From Chelonoidis abingdonii (taxonomy: Eukaryota > Chordata > Testudines > Testudinidae), in assembly GCF_003597395.2 (NCBI RefSeq), contig NC_133771.1:137331980-137395979 (forward strand): 64,000 nucleotides of DNA, given 5' to 3'. The notes beneath the pieces are model-generated. The model saw only the letters and a program-made list of their open reading frames with translations. It did no database searches and had not been told where the DNA came from. This document shows, in pieces, positions 22,413 to 36,022 of this stretch. Each line of letters opens with the position of its first letter. The first letter of the stretch is position 1. A program made the translations under genes and the position numbers.

Positions 22413-25400
22413 AGCATTTTGTTTGATTAACTATGTTTGAGATATTAATACTCTGTGATATTGAAATGGACTCTCACTAAAAAAGAAATGACAACAGTAT
22501 ACTTTTAAAATGACATGTTAAAAATTAAGTCAAAACTGTTTGTGATATAGTGTTTGTCAGAATTTGGTGATAGCAGTCAGCAATAAAGCCTTTGTCAGTG
22601 GGATGCAACACATTACCATAGATTAAAGTACTCTCTGATCCAGGAAGTAAATGTGCCAGATGTAAAGGGTAACACTTTTTTAGAAATCTAAACAAAATGT
22701 ACTTTCATATTAGTTTAATTAAATGTTGTATTTGTAGAGATTCGAAAATCATTTGGAGACTTTAAATTTATCTACCTTAAATGTCAACATTGAGCATCAG
22801 TGAAGGTCAGTGTTGGAGTATGTTTTCTATATCCTTAATCCAACCTGCAAAGGGATTCTGTAACAACAGGCTTGTATACAGTGCTCAGGTCACCCTTGTA
22901 CAGCCAGTATTTACCCACATTTACTACATAGCGATGTCATTGCCCAGTCTAACCATAAGGAAATACTGAAAAGTTTCAGATACCACTGCGTGTTATCTCT
23001 GGGTAAACACTAGCTTTTTAATGAAGACATCTGTATCTCATAAAATTTAATCCTTCCAAGAACATGAAATATTGTAAAAACCAAAAAATGCACTAACCAA
23101 CAAACAAAAACTGAAGACAGAGTTAATATCTTTGCAGAGTTCCCTTCTTTGTAGAGGTGAAGTTCTGAAATGTTCACCAAGAATATTCTATGTTTTATCA
23201 TTTGTTTCCTATATACAGGTCTCTGATACTGTGTGTTGCTTTGTCAAAACACTAACTGTAGCCCTCACTTGAATAGAGCTAAAAAATAGTGTGTGTGTGT
23301 GATACTAATATCTAATTTTACAGTTTCATGACTTCCCCAACTACCCCTCAACCTAGCTATTTAAATATTTTCTAATTTCTTGTATCATAGTAGAAATGTG
23401 CCGTGAAGAAGATGAAGATAGTAGCCTTATGGATCAGTTCAGGGAAGTCTTCCATGCCTGTAAAAGAATCTGTATGTGCAGACCATGGTACCTGTGTGGG
23501 ACATCAGTGGGACACTGCACTGGCACAAGGATGTACTTGTGCAGTGTCACATAGATGATTGGGGCTGAGAATCTTAATTTATAAATTAGAGTTTAATCTG
23601 ATAATTGTTGGTTCTTTGTACAATATATTGACCAAATAAATCTAATAATCTACATTTCACCTCTCTCATTCTTTCAGCATTTTGTTACAGAGTGGCTAAA
23701 AAAAGTTAGAACAAGTTTTGCTTTCCACATACACTTTTTGAACTTATACAGTCCTTTCAAACTTGATAGAAGATTCCATCTACTGGTTTTGAAGATGATA
23801 ATTGTTTGTTTGTAGATTTGAGGGGGAGGAGCAAAAATCACGCTAGTTTATAACAGAAACTGTAGCCTGAAATATGGCCTGGTTGCTATTCCATAATAAG
23901 CTCCATGGAAAATAGCTTTCAGGTTTCTCCTTTGTTGTCTTCTATCCTCTTTCTTTATACTTATGCTGCAAAACAATATGAGTTCAGCCTGTGTAATTTT
24001 TATTATGCTATACTGCTGCTGCACAATTACATTAAAATCCTTGTGTTTATACATAATGTATTATGTTTATCTTATGACATATCCCTAACAGGTTGTGGAG
24101 GATATTTCATTTGGTACAGATAATCATTTGTATGAGGAAAGTGCTTTCTAGACAACATAAGAGGATTGGGGGAAATTGTACTAACTTCCTTGGGATTCCT
24201 TTAAAACAGATACATCTTTTTCACCTTTAGGTGAAAATTGCAGAATAGGGAGCAGATATTTAGGAAAGCAAGGCTAAAACCAAAATGAAGGGACCAATCT
24301 TTCCGCCATTGAAGATAATGGGAAAACCACTAGTGACTTCAGCAGAAGCACGATCAGACCCTGAGGCAGTGATTTTAACACAGATGTAAGAAATAGCATT
24401 AATGCATCAGAGAAATAGACAGCTAGTGATAATTAGTTTACTCTAGTGTACGACAATAATGATATTTTAACGTGGAGCAAAATCATAATGCTTGTTTCCT
24501 CGTCTACCTATACCACACCTTGTTGTTCTATTTGAATCCCTTTGAACAAATTATTTTTCCTTTCAGAAGTATATAAATGTGTGGAGTATAGATATTCAAT
24601 ATAAATGTTATCTGGATACAAATCCTGGATGTTTGGTATCTTGTTTTGCCATCATTTTGTAAATAAAGGTGTCAGATCATACAGTTTGTATCCTTGAGCA
24701 AAGCCTAAAATAATGAAGTAGTTTGAGATACATTTCCTGTCAAAAATAAATGGGAGGACAGCCTCTTTTTGGCTATAAACTGAGTGGTCAGATAAGAAAT
24801 CCGTAGTTACACTTATTGCCCTTGGGAGTAGTATAAATTCACCATGGCCCAATTCCACACTGGGATACCTTGGGCTGAATCTTACATATTGAGAAAGTTT
24901 AATTGCTATGCACCACTTCCAGCAAGCAAATTAATTACACAGGAAGTAAACCTTATTTCACATTCCATAGTAGTATATATGAGTATATGTACCCCTTGCT
25001 GCCCAGCCATGCAAATTCAAAAAATGAACTGTTGCAATAAGGGGTAGCCACCTGGACAAGCTGCCACTATGTATTACCACCAGTTAAATCCAAAGACTGC
25101 ATAGAAGCTGGAAAAATCCAGGCAAGATACTCTACCTCAAGAGACGAACTCAAATTACTGTCTTTGTGGACAGGCAGACTGTGAGATCATGTCCACGAGA
25201 CTGGATATGCCAGAGAAAGTTCAACTGTGCATGATGGCAGCATGCGCAGAAAGAAGCTTTTGGGGATGAAGGTTATCTAAGCAAAAAATGAGTTCGAGAT
25301 GATGAAAACTGCCTCTCATGCCATTGGCCTCAGCTCTGAATCAGGACAAAGCCATGCATATGCCTCTGAACAGTGTTGACACACAAAAGGAGTACATAAT

Positions 25401-27227
25401 CCCACAGGCACCAAGACAGAGAAAACACCTGTTGTCAGAAAAGAATGACAACAGTGGTACATGGACAGTGTCCAGTCATCAGCCACAGGCAGCTGCCAAG
25501 ATAGCAGAGTCTTTACAAGATAGTACAAGCAGCATATGGCCTGCGATACAGAATGTAAACACCTCCAGCAGACTAATACACAGCAGTGATACAGAAAACT
25601 GCAGGACAGTTGCTGGATCATGGTGACTAGACAGAGGCAGAAAAAGGAGTTACTTACGCTGTGAGCCACCTGCAAATCATATCCAGCTATGCTGACTCTT
25701 TACACAAATGGCTGTGCACATCAGAAAGCAATTTCTATGAAAAGTTCTGGCCCAGTGCAGATAATCACTTGCAAACCAGTAGATGACATTACCCACAGGA
25801 ACATCTCACAACAGGAACTGGAATTATCCCAGGTACATTAAATGAAGCCAGTGCAGTAGTAGTACACTTGCATATTCAAAACCTGCCCAGCCCAGAAATA
25901 CTGTATCATTCAGACAGATGGTAAGAGATGGGAATCTGCTCTCACACAGAACATGGCAAGGTGTTTTGGGTGACTGAACACTGGAGGACAGCAGAAAGAT
26001 ATAGACCTGTGCGGATGCTCTTCCAAGAACTTTCTTCAACAACTGTAACACAGGGAACCTGAGGGGACAGAACGGTCAGAGTTGCAGCATGATTTTGGCA
26101 GTAATTAACATGCCCATGTGCCACAACATCCAGCATTCCGTACCACTGCAGAGGAGGTGGGAAGATAGAGCTGATTGAGCTAAAGAAATGCAAGATGTGG
26201 TTGTAAGGTGTGATGTAATTGCAAAGAACCTGAGTGGGAACCTTACTACTTGAGTCACTGCACATAAGAAGCAGTTATGATGCATGTTGCCGTGTTGAAG
26301 CTGCTCCCGAACACCCGCACATGCCCACACGGGAGCTTCATTCTTGGCAAAAGGTTGATGGGATGGCAAGAATTAAAGCATGTATGATAAGCCAGCGTTT
26401 GCTGTGTTCCTAGTTACCTTTTGGAGTTTGCTTGTGTTATGTTTCACATAGCCCATCTCCTCTCACCAGTATGCCAGAACATACCAATCCCTGTCACTCA
26501 GACATGCAGAGAGCTCTGACAGAGTGAAGTGTTTGGAGGGTGAGATGCACAAGCAGTGAGCATCTCTTGTGTCCAATAGTCACACAAGACACACTCAGGT
26601 TTTGACATACAAACACAGACAAGTACAGTCCCACACCATCCCGCCATTCATCTTGCTCTGCACATCCAAACTAAGTCACCAGACTCAAAGGTGGCACACA
26701 GAGGGTGAGCCAGAGCTTCCCATGATGTGGTATCTCTGGAACCGAACTGCCAGGCAATAGCCAGTATTGGGGCACAGCTTGTGTGGTTGCTGTAGCTGGG
26801 TGGTCACTCATCACCAGTAATGGGGTGATAGCTTTACAAACTATTTTCTCTGCTGCCCATTACGGATGGTGAACCACTGCTGCGTCTGTCCAGTATTTTT
26901 TTAAAGTACGGTAGATTGTAGTCATGTCACTCACAGACCATGAGAATGATTAGTGCAGCTATGGTGGTTTCTTGAATAGATGCATGCAGTTTTGCACATT
27001 GATGCTTGCTCTGCACATATTATCCTGAGTGTTGTACATTTATCCACATAGAGAATTTGAACCTGTTCTCAGTAGTCAGTCCTACCCTCTTCTCTACAGT
27101 GACTCTCACATTAAGGGATGCGTAACATGGAGAAATGTTTTCTCTTTTGTGTAGTTTGACCACTGTGTGGCTAGATAACTCACTGTCTGAGTATGGTATG
27201 AGATTACACTACGTATGGTTAAGGCCA

Positions 27228-27737
27228 CAGGTGGGCAAACTGTGGGCCACAGGTCCGTCCTGCCTGGCCCCTGAGCTCCTCCCCAGAAGGCTAGCCCCAA
27301 GCCCCTCCCCCATAGCCTCAGCTCACTGTGCCACCAGCGCAATGCTCTGGGTGATGGGGCTGCAGAGCCTGGGCCTGACCCAGTGCTCTGTGCTTCATGA
27401 TGGCGTGGCTGGCTCCAGCCAAGCAACGTGGCTCCAGCGCTGCCAGCCACTGGTGCTCCATGCAGCGCGGTAAAGGGAGCAGGAGGGTTAGATAGAAAGC
27501 AGGGGAGTTCGGGGTGTGGTGTGGCTAGGGGTTGAGGTGGTCAGAGAACAGGGGGGTTGAATGGGGGCAGGAGTCCTGCGGTGGGGGGCATCAGGGCAAG
27601 AAGCAGGAGGGGTCAGATGGAGCCAGGGCTGGGTCATGCCTGGCTGTTTGGGGAGGCACAGCCTCCACTAAGTGGACATCCATACAATTTTGGAAATCCC
27701 GATGCAGCCCTCAGGCCAAAAAGTTTGCCCACCTCTG
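27228..27737. mobile_element. hAT-like non-autonomous DNA transposon, about 510 bp
   Basis: The termini CAGGTGGGCAAACTGTGGGC and GCCAAAAAGTTTGCCCACCT (then CTG) are inverted repeats of the CAGGGGTGGGCAAACT type, characteristic of hAT elements. The flanks GGTTAAGG and GGTTTAAG are similar but not identical, so the 8-bp target duplication is only suggested. The GC-rich interior has no transposase; the open frames there are incidental. Confidence 0.65.
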
Positions 27738-30700
27738 GTTTAAGCATATATTCAAGTGTTTGTGTACTTTTTGACATACTTGGGTGTGATTCTTCAGAGG
27801 TGCTGAGTACCCACAGCTCTGATTAACTTCATTTCTGAGTGGTGGGAAATCAGCGCTTCTGAAATGTCTGTCTGAAAGTGGAAACCCCATCTTGTATTTT
27901 AAATTACTTCAAACAGTTTTTAATGAGTATAAAAGAAATATCAGTTCTAATTCAGCCTAGAAGAAAAATGTCTCACCAAGTTTTCTGTATCAGTGGTTCT
28001 AAGGCTTTTTGTGCTGAAAGTTTTCAAATTAATCAAAGTGTGCACCTGATAAGACTATACAGCTTGCTTACTGTTACTGTGTCACTGTATAGGAAGGGCT
28101 GGGTTTGGGGATGTATCTGGGACTCTCACTTTGGAGTGAAGAGGAACTTTGTGGTGAAAACAACATTGACAAAAAAAGAGTGTGTTGACTTCACTAATTC
28201 CTATATGCAAACTGCTGAACTAGAATTCAGAGAGGGAGTATGCTGTCTGCACTGGAATTGACCAAACTTATATTTATGCAGTACCACTTAGCTACAATGT
28301 CTGCCAGTTGGAAGTAGGGATTAAAATGCTTTTAAGAAAATATGAATCACAGAAAATAAATTGAAAAACACTGATCTATTAAGGCCCAGTGTGCTGATAC
28401 ACTAATGCAGGTGCAGCAAAGTCTGTTATATACCCACAACTGAAAAGGGGAGGAGAGATGAATAAATCCACTTTGCATTAGAAAGCTGAGGAAATTTTCC
28501 CACCACTGCCACAAATATCTCTTACAACTTTTTGATGGCATTTATTTTTGTTGTTCCTAAACTACACCCTCTGCACACACAAATCCATACCATAATTTCA
28601 TCTCTCACTATATTAATGTCTCCTAGCATTAACATCCAGATTCCTAAAAGTGAGGTCAGTGCAAAAAATAACCAAACAAGTCTTAAGGTGCTATCAGAGT
28701 TACATTGGCTTGCAGCATTAGTGTAAGCAGCAAGCAGGAGGATTTGTGTTGAGCTTGAGGCAGAGTTCATTTACGTCTCTGAGATATTGTTGTGCAGTAT
28801 ACACAGAGCAGATCTAATCAGGAAGTGGTTGGAATAGTTTGTGTCAGTGGCAGTGTTATTGCCTGCCTATATGTACAAGTGTCATGTAAAAATATTACTA
28901 GTGCCAATATTAGGCATGAAAGATGCTGAAAAGCACTGTTCCCTCTCTATTTTTAGCTGTTACCTCCTTTTTTACAAGTAGAGGATTTAGAAATAGAGGA
29001 TTTGTTTTTGAAAATGTAGAATACTTGCTTTTATTGAGAGCATTGGTGAGTTGTCTCACCCCATATAAGACAATTCTCAGCACTCTGTCCTCAATGTTAA
29101 ACGACAATTGAAACTATCTATCTACAGCATGACCTCTTCTCCCCCTCCCCCCCAAAAATCAATACATTGCCTTATACTCATATCTTGTGAAGCCCTTGGT
29201 GTATATTTCTCATGACCTACTAATGTGGTATCCAATGACACAGCTTGTCTAAACTAGGGGGGGAATTGTTTATTTTAACAGAAGCAGCTCTCTCCCATAT
29301 ATAGATAATACACCCAGATTAATAATATTAGTACATTAAGATGGAGTTAAGCTTGAGAACACATTTCTGTAGTTTAGGGTAAACTGTATTACAGGGGTGT
29401 TGTCATTACCCACTAGAAACCATGCAGTAGTCATATGATTACGAGTAAGGGATGCTGGAATTTGTGGACCCAGATTAAATTAAATGCATTTTAAAAGAAC
29501 TATTTGATTTTTTTTTTTTTTCATTTTCCCCCTTATGATGTCATAGGTCTGGGTGCTAAATTTATTACAGGACTCAGTATTAATCCATTGTCATTCTGGA
29601 TCCAGTTATCTGATTTATTTGTAAATTCTCAGAAAATTAATTCCGTATTCAGCGAAAGTGCTGTAATTTTGGGGAGGATGGTCTGTATTATTCATATATA
29701 GCAAACAGGTTGATTCCCTTCTTTAAGTGCAAAACCTGATGTAACAATGGAGTAATTATCAGTGCATCCATAATAACTGCACACTATTATTTCAGAATAG
29801 TTTTTAAATTAATCTACTGATAGAGTAGAAATTGAGTCTTTGCAGTAGATCTCACTTAGGAGCCTAAATTTCAATTTAGCAATGACACAAAGGATCTGTA
29901 GCCATCCTTGTAGTACAGTGTTTATCTACAAGGTTAGCATTCAGTATGATGGGAAATAACCTCAGACATTATTTTTGGAAAGTTAGTGCCTTTCTTAACT
30001 TGTTTGTGAATGCTCCTTTTTAAAAAAAATCAAACAGCACAGTGGGTAGTGATACACAGCATCAAAGGGTAGACATGTTGCCTATTGAAATTTTGGGCAT
30101 TTAGTGATACCTCAGGCCTCAAGGTTCTCTACATCATAAAAACTGTGTCATTATCATTGCTGAGCCCAATTTGTACTTTTGTGCCTACATTTCCAATCAG
30201 TCATCTCACTGGTGCCCACAATCTCAAGCTCCTAATTAAGTTCCAATAAGGGACTGGATTTAAGGCCCTTTTAATCATTTTTCTCATTAATATTTCATTT
30301 CAAAATTGCGTTGGATGGGGAACACATTTTAAGCTAATTGTCTATGAATGTGAGGTACGGAGCACCTAGTTACACACTGTTCATTATGCAAATCAACAAG
30401 AAGAAATATTTCGAATAAGTACTCGTTGCATACCGTTTGGGGTGTTTTCCAGATTAAAGTTTAGAAACTCTTCTAAATGAAGTAGATACATTGGAACGCG
30501 CAATGCTCTTTTTATCTTACAAAAAAAGACAAAGTCATTAAACCAGTTTTTCCAATTATTTACATTTTGGGGCTTTGCTTTGGCTGCTGTTTTAACATAC
30601 TGAGCAGGTTAGTTGACCAATATTATATTAATTGTCTATAGGCTAAATCCTGCACCTGGTGCTTTACTAGTGAGACACCAGCTGGAGCTGTTCTGCCTGA

Positions 30701-31224
30701 TTTGACTCTGTGCCTACCCAACACTGAGGGAAGCGTAAACAGAAAACTCCCTCCCTCTTAGAACTGACCATGGAGAGACTTTGCAGCTATCCAGCCGTGC
30801 CCCTGTCCCCGGAAGGAGAGTCAACCCACATTTCCATATGGTTATTGAAGGATAGGTCTGGACTGGGAGGCTGAAGCAGCCTGGACAAAACAATTTTAAT
30901 CAGTGTATCTGTATAAATGTTGTAATTATTAGTATTATAAGTTAGAGCACCAAGAAGGTCTGCACTAACAGAAGAAAAAACTCAAAACCTACACAAATAT
31001 TTGATCTTGAAACATTTCATAATAATACTCATGCTCCTCTTCTGCCAACCTACCCCAAAATAGCAGTTATTAACAGTGCTATGGCTCTACCTAGAAACAA
31101 GGTAAAAGTGCAGTCACTCAAGAATGATATATGAAGACTGGTCCACAAACTCACCCATATTTAATTCCTCATCTGAACAGCTGAATTACAAGTCTTCTAT
31201 TTCCCTTATTTATTATTTATATTA

Positions 31225-31500
31225 CAGTAGCACCTACTGGCCCTAAAACAAGATCCACATTGTGTTAGACATTGTACATACACATAGCAAGAGACAGTCC
31301 CTATTTCAAAGAGTTTACAATTGAAATAGACAAGACACTCAAAAGCATTATTATCTCTATTTTATAATGGGAAAACCGAGGCACAGAGAGAGTCTATGAC
31401 TTGCCCATGGTCAAACAAGAAGTCTGTAGTAGAGCTAGAAAAAGAACCCAGCTCTCCTAAGTTCCAGACCAATGCCTTAACCACAAGCCCATCATTCCTC
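31225..31500 (-). repeat. MIR-type SINE (minus strand)
   Basis: GGGAAAACCGAGGCACAGAG, TGACTTGCCCATGGTCA, AGTAGAGCTAG and AAGAACCCAGCTCTCC are reverse-complement MIR blocks. Confidence 0.6.
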
Positions 31501-32149
31501 TAAGTATATGTTGTATATTCTGATCTCACTTCAGATACATCTGTGTAATTAACTCAGTAGCAGCGAGAATTTGGCATTAAGTAAATGGGTGCTTTTGTCA
31601 CATGAACTTGAGAACAGTATACAAAGATGTATCAAAACGTTGTTTTTGTCGGTATGCCAAAAGTAATACGGTCATAGGCCTATTTTTTGTTTGGAATGGT
31701 AGAAAAATCTCAAGAGTTCCTTGTCAAACCAATTTGACATCTTCATAATTCCTTTCTGAATGCTCATTCTCTCTTTAAAATTTTATTTAGCTCTTTGCAA
31801 CAAGAGAAAGCAGTAATGCGTCAGAACAAAATTGCTATTATAAGACATGCTTGCTAACAAAAATAAGTGGGGTGCTAAAATGAAGATAAATATACATGTA
31901 GTTTGTGTTTCTTACCGTTGATGCAAATGGACAAGTCAAACTGGATGGAATGAAAATATGCAGCAGTTTATGTACTGGATCTGACTTTAATCTCACTTAA
32001 CACTGGTGTATGTTAAGAGTAGATCTGTTGAACTCATTGAAGTTTACATAGGGGTTTAACTGGTATAAGTGAGTAAACAAGTAAGCCCACTACATAGTTA
32101 TGTATCTGAAGTAATTTGATCCATTGTTACCAAATATAGTGGTCAGAAT

Positions 32150-32330
32150 GAAGTGCTGGTAGTTGGGAGTTACGGGTTTTGAGCACAGCTCTACTGCTGT
32201 TTTGCAGTGTGGCCCCATGCAAGTAATTTTAAACACTGTGCCTTCGTTTTGCCATTTGTAAAGTGCAGATAATACTTTCTTACCTTATTAGAAGATGATT
32301 GACAGTCTACCCACTAGAACTGTGAAAACT
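32150..32330 (+). repeat. MIR-type SINE
   Basis: GAGCACAGCTCTACTGCTG, GTGTGGCCCCATGCAAGTAA, GTGCCTTCGTTTTGCC and ATTTGTAAAGTGCAGATAA follow the MIR body with gaps. Confidence 0.5.
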
Positions 32331-32706
32331 TGCAAACATTTATTCTGTTCTCCTTCCGGCATGAGCCACTTTTTCCATGTTGCACCTAAAAGAAAACCTG
32401 ACTTCACTGAGTCATTCTGGGACTGAAGAGGGAAGTGGGGTTAGCGGGTTTCTTGCTGTGATCAATGGGGCCAAAGCTAAGTGGAAAATAGTGTTTCTTC
32501 CTCAAACACTAGTGTGTGATGTGGGACTTTTTTTTTTTCCCTTGCTGTACCACTTTTCTAGTTGGTCATTATGATAATGAAATTAGAATCCTGCTTTCCT
32601 GAATACTTAGCAAACAGGAGTCTGTATGTTTCACGGTTTTCATAAGAAGAGACCAAAGAGTCTGAGTTGGAGGAGACAGTGCTACTTTTCCTCTTAGAAG
32701 ACATTA

Positions 32707-33300
32707 AGGGTATATCTGTACTGCAAGTGAAGGTGTCATTGTAGCACAGGTAGGCATACTACACTAGCTTTAATCTAGCTAGCACGGGTAACAATAGCAG
32801 TGTAGATGTAGTGACATGAGCTTCAGCATGTGCTAACAACCAGAGTACAAGCCCTCCAAGGACCCAGGGTATGTATGATTTTCCCTGCTGCAGGGAAAGG
32901 ATCCAGCAACAAGGAGCTGCCAGAGCCTTTCCCCGCTGCTTCTCCCCTGCCAGAGCCTGTCCCTGCAGGGGGAGTCTTTTCCCCGAGGAAAGGCTCCAGC
33001 TGCAGGCAGTCAGCAGGACACCATAATACTAAAAATAGCAGTGTAGCTGGGGAGGTAGGGCTTGGGCTAGTAGAGGGCCATGTAGGATATGTACTTGGGT
33101 ACGTACCCATGCCCTTCAGTGTGTCTTTGCTTGCCTAAACTATGCCTCATTGGCTAGACTGCTATTATACCTTAGTAGGGGGGCTGTGTACTTTATACGA
33201 CGCCAAAAGACACATGCAGTGTAGCTGTACCTAAAGCTAAGGTGGCTATGCCTATCCGGGCAACAATCACACCTTCACTTGCAGTGTGTGTTGACAGATC
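32707..33300. mobile_element. MITE with about 25-bp terminal inverted repeats
   Basis: CTGCAAGTGAAGGTGT near 32722-32738 is inverted as ACACCTTCACTTGCAG near 33269-33284, with outer parts TATCTGTA / TGACAGATC also related. The interior is partly GC-rich (32880-33010) and codes for nothing recognisable. Confidence 0.55.
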
Positions 33301-33930
33301 TGCAGAGACCAGTCTCCCTTTCCCTAACAGCACTGTTAAATCACCACTCTGAGATGCGTGGATACACTGTATTAGGGACTGCTGGTTCTCAAAAAGGAAA
33401 GGAAGCTTAAACATTAGCCATTTCTTGCCTAGCACCTCATCCTGTGACAGTTTTTGTATAGCATCTCTGCAACAGCATATGGGTACATGATTGTATGCAT
33501 CATTTATCTGGAAACTGACTGCTCTCAAGTTCATTTTAGAGCTGGAAGTCACACTAAAAGGGTGTTTGAAGCTCTGGCTCCTCAGCCAGTCAAAAAAATA
33601 AAGAAAGAAAAGTTTTGACATCCTGACTAGCCTGAGGGGTTGAAGTCTCAGGCTAAACCTCAAGTTTAAATGGGAAACATTGGAAATTCCCTAAAGAGTG
33701 CGAATAAGCAGAAAATGTCTCCAGGTTATCTATCAGGCACTGCAAACTTGAGACGTGACAGTGACAAATCAAAAGAGAGGAAGAGATAAAACATCCAGTC
33801 CAGCTGGTACAGAACAGAAAGAGGATTTCTGCTGGTATGGGATGAGCAGACAGGAAAGGAGAAAGAGTCTATATTTAGTTACATCAGTGTAAATCTGAAG
33901 TAAATGTTGATTTTATTTGAGATTACGTTG

Positions 33931-34606
33931 TGTGACAAAGTTCCTCCTCTACCTTGGTGGGTCCTGCGCTTATTGGCAGATTTGTTCACCTCAGTGATCT
34001 TCCCCTCTTGTGGAACCCACAGTCTGGGTCAGCTCCTCCTGTGTCTGATCAGGAGTTGGGAGGTTTGGGGGGAACCCGGGCCCCCTCTACTCTGGGTTCC
34101 AGCCCAGGGCCCTGTGGATCGCAGCTGTCTATAGTGCCTCCTGTAACAGCTGCATGACAGCTACAACTCCCTGGGCTACTTCCCCATGGCCTCCTCCAAA
34201 CACCTTCTTTATCCTCACCACAGGACCTTCCTCCTGGTGTCTGATAATGCTTGTCCTCCTCAATCCTCCAGCAGTACACTCTCTCACTCTCAGCTCCTTG
34301 CCTTCTTGCTCCCAGCTCCTCACACACGCTGCTCCTTCTCCTCTGGCTCCTCCCTGCCTGACTGGAGTGAGCTCCTTTTTAAACCCAGGTGCCCTGATTA
34401 GCCTGCCTTGATTGGCTGCAGGTGTTCTAATTAAAGTAGCTATCTCTACTGCCTTCTAGAAAGATCTTAATTGGCTCCAGGTGTGCCTTGATTAACCTGG
34501 AGCAACTGCCATTTGGTTACCAGGGTACTAGGGATTTGTTTAGCCTGGGGCTAACATACCTGTTTCTCAGTACTTTACTGTAGCCATCTGGCCTTGCCCC
34601 ATCACA
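33931..34606 (-). repeat. Downstream (3') LTR of the Gypsy element
   Basis: This 676-bp LTR matches 39049-39730 throughout with small indels. It lacks two bases near its TGTGAC end relative to the partner. The adjoining interior C-rich run on the + strand is the polypurine tract on the element strand. Confidence 0.92.
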
Positions 34607-35053
34607 TATCCCCCCCCTCTGCTCAACACCATAGGGTTGGGCAACTTGGGACGCCAGGCAGTGTGCTCATGTGAAAGACCATCAGCGTTGCCGTGGTGGC
34701 ATCCAGCCCGTGCAGTATGCGGAACTGGAATGGTTGGAGGGACAAGAACCACCTGGTGACCCTTGCATTCTTTTCCTTATTTCTCTGCATCCACTGAAGG
34801 GGTGCATGGTCAGTCACAAGAGTAAATGCTTCTGCTTAGGTAGAGGATCGGTGTTCTTCTCTCCAATCATTTGCAACAGAACCGCCCCCAACCCCACCTC
34901 GGAAGCATCTGTTTGCAAAATAAATTCCTTGGCAAAGTCCAGGGCTATGAGGATGGGGTCATTACAGAGAGCTGTCCGAAGGTCTATGAATGCCCTCTCT
35001 GCTGCGTCGGTCCACTTCACCATGTCTGGACCTCGGGCCTTCACCAGTTCCAT
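34567..35053 (-). pseudogene. Gypsy RNase H domain (broken)
   Basis: The RNase H that removes RNA from the reverse-transcribed hybrid is represented by EFILQTDASEVGLGAVLLQ, which carries the first catalytic aspartate in TDAS (about 34885-34940), and by the distal TDHAPLQWMQ with TRWFLSLQPFQF (about 34710-34815). A frameshift near 34815 separates the two parts. It is the last domain of the polyprotein, directly before the polypurine tract and 3' LTR. Confidence 0.85.
34608..34622 (-). other. Polypurine tract
   Basis: On the element strand this reads AGAGGGGGGGATA, immediately before the TGTGATGG start of the 3' LTR. It is the expected plus-strand primer of an LTR retroelement. Confidence 0.75.
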
Positions 35054-35319
35054 TAGAGGACTTGCCCTACTGGCGAAGTGGGGAATAAAACGTCAGTAGT
35101 AGCCTACCACACCCAGGAACGCACGGACCTGCTCTTTCGGGTCGGCCAGGGCCAGTTTTGAATCGCCTCTAGCTTATTAGTTTGGGGCTTCACTACCCCT
35201 TCCTACAATATATCCCAGGTACTTAGCCTCTGCTAGTCCTATGGCGCATTTAGCGGGATTAGCGGTGAGGCCAGCCCGCCTTAAGGTGCGTAGTACAGCC
35301 TCAACTTTCTCCAAGTGGG

Positions 35320-35800
35320 TTCCCAGTCTGGAGTATGGATGATGACATCATCTAGGTATGCGGCTGCATAACTAGTATGGGGGCGCAGCAGCTTATCCAT
35401 GAGGCGCTGGAATGTAGCTGGGGCCCCATGTAGCCCAAAAGGGAGGACTGTGTACTGGAATAGCCCGTCCGGGGGGAAAACGCTGTCTTTTCTTTAGCTT
35501 CTTTGGTCAGGGGAATCTGCCAATACCCTTTTGTCAGATCCAGTGTAGTCAAGAATCGGGCACTACCCAGTCGGTCAACCAGTTCGTCGATGCGTGGTAT
35601 GGGGTACGCATCGAATTGGGATACTTCATTCAGTCGGCGAAAATCATTACAGAATCTCATGGTACCATCAGGTTTAGGAACTAGAACTATTGGACTGCAC
35701 CACTGACTGTAGGATTCTTCAATAACGCCTAATTCTAACATTTTCTTTACTTCAGCCCTGATTTCCTCTTCTTTTGGCTGCTGGGATTCGGTAGGGTCTC
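35320..35800 (-). pseudogene. Gypsy reverse transcriptase domain (broken)
   Basis: The domain copies the element RNA into DNA. Visible blocks in order are LELGVIEESYSQWCSPIVLV, VPKPDGTMRFCNDFRRLN, DAYPIPRIDEL, FLTTLDLTKGYWQIPL (containing the first catalytic aspartate), and the YLDD box at 35347-35358, which is intact. A frameshift near 35480 separates TKGYWQIP from the YLDD box. The blocks are typical of vertebrate Gypsy elements. The domain lies downstream of integrase on the element strand, which is the reverse of ordinary Gypsy order. Confidence 0.9.
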
Positions 35801-36022
35801 AGTGTTACCTTGGCTCCGGGGATCGTGCAGATATGGTGATAGGTCTCAGTCGTCCGCCCGGTTTTGTAGAGAACACATCTCGATTGCGATTAATCATGTC
35901 GGCTGCCTCAACCTTTTGATTTGGCGTCAAGTCGGGTGATATCCTCACTTGCTCGTGTAAGTTATCCTTCTGGGGAAGGGTCTCCTGGGTGACTAAGCAT
36001 GCCTCTCGATCATGCCAAGGTT

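Noticed and set aside
25316..25675. Open frames of about 100-120 codons on both strands
   Set aside because: They overlap on opposite strands, show no recognisable domain, and lie inside a DISC1 intron without supporting splice structure; chance open frames are the simplest reading.
34049..34411. Open frames repeated at 34.1-34.4 and 39.2-39.5 kb
   Set aside because: They are the two LTRs of one Gypsy element; the duplicated frames reflect LTR identity, not a gene pair.
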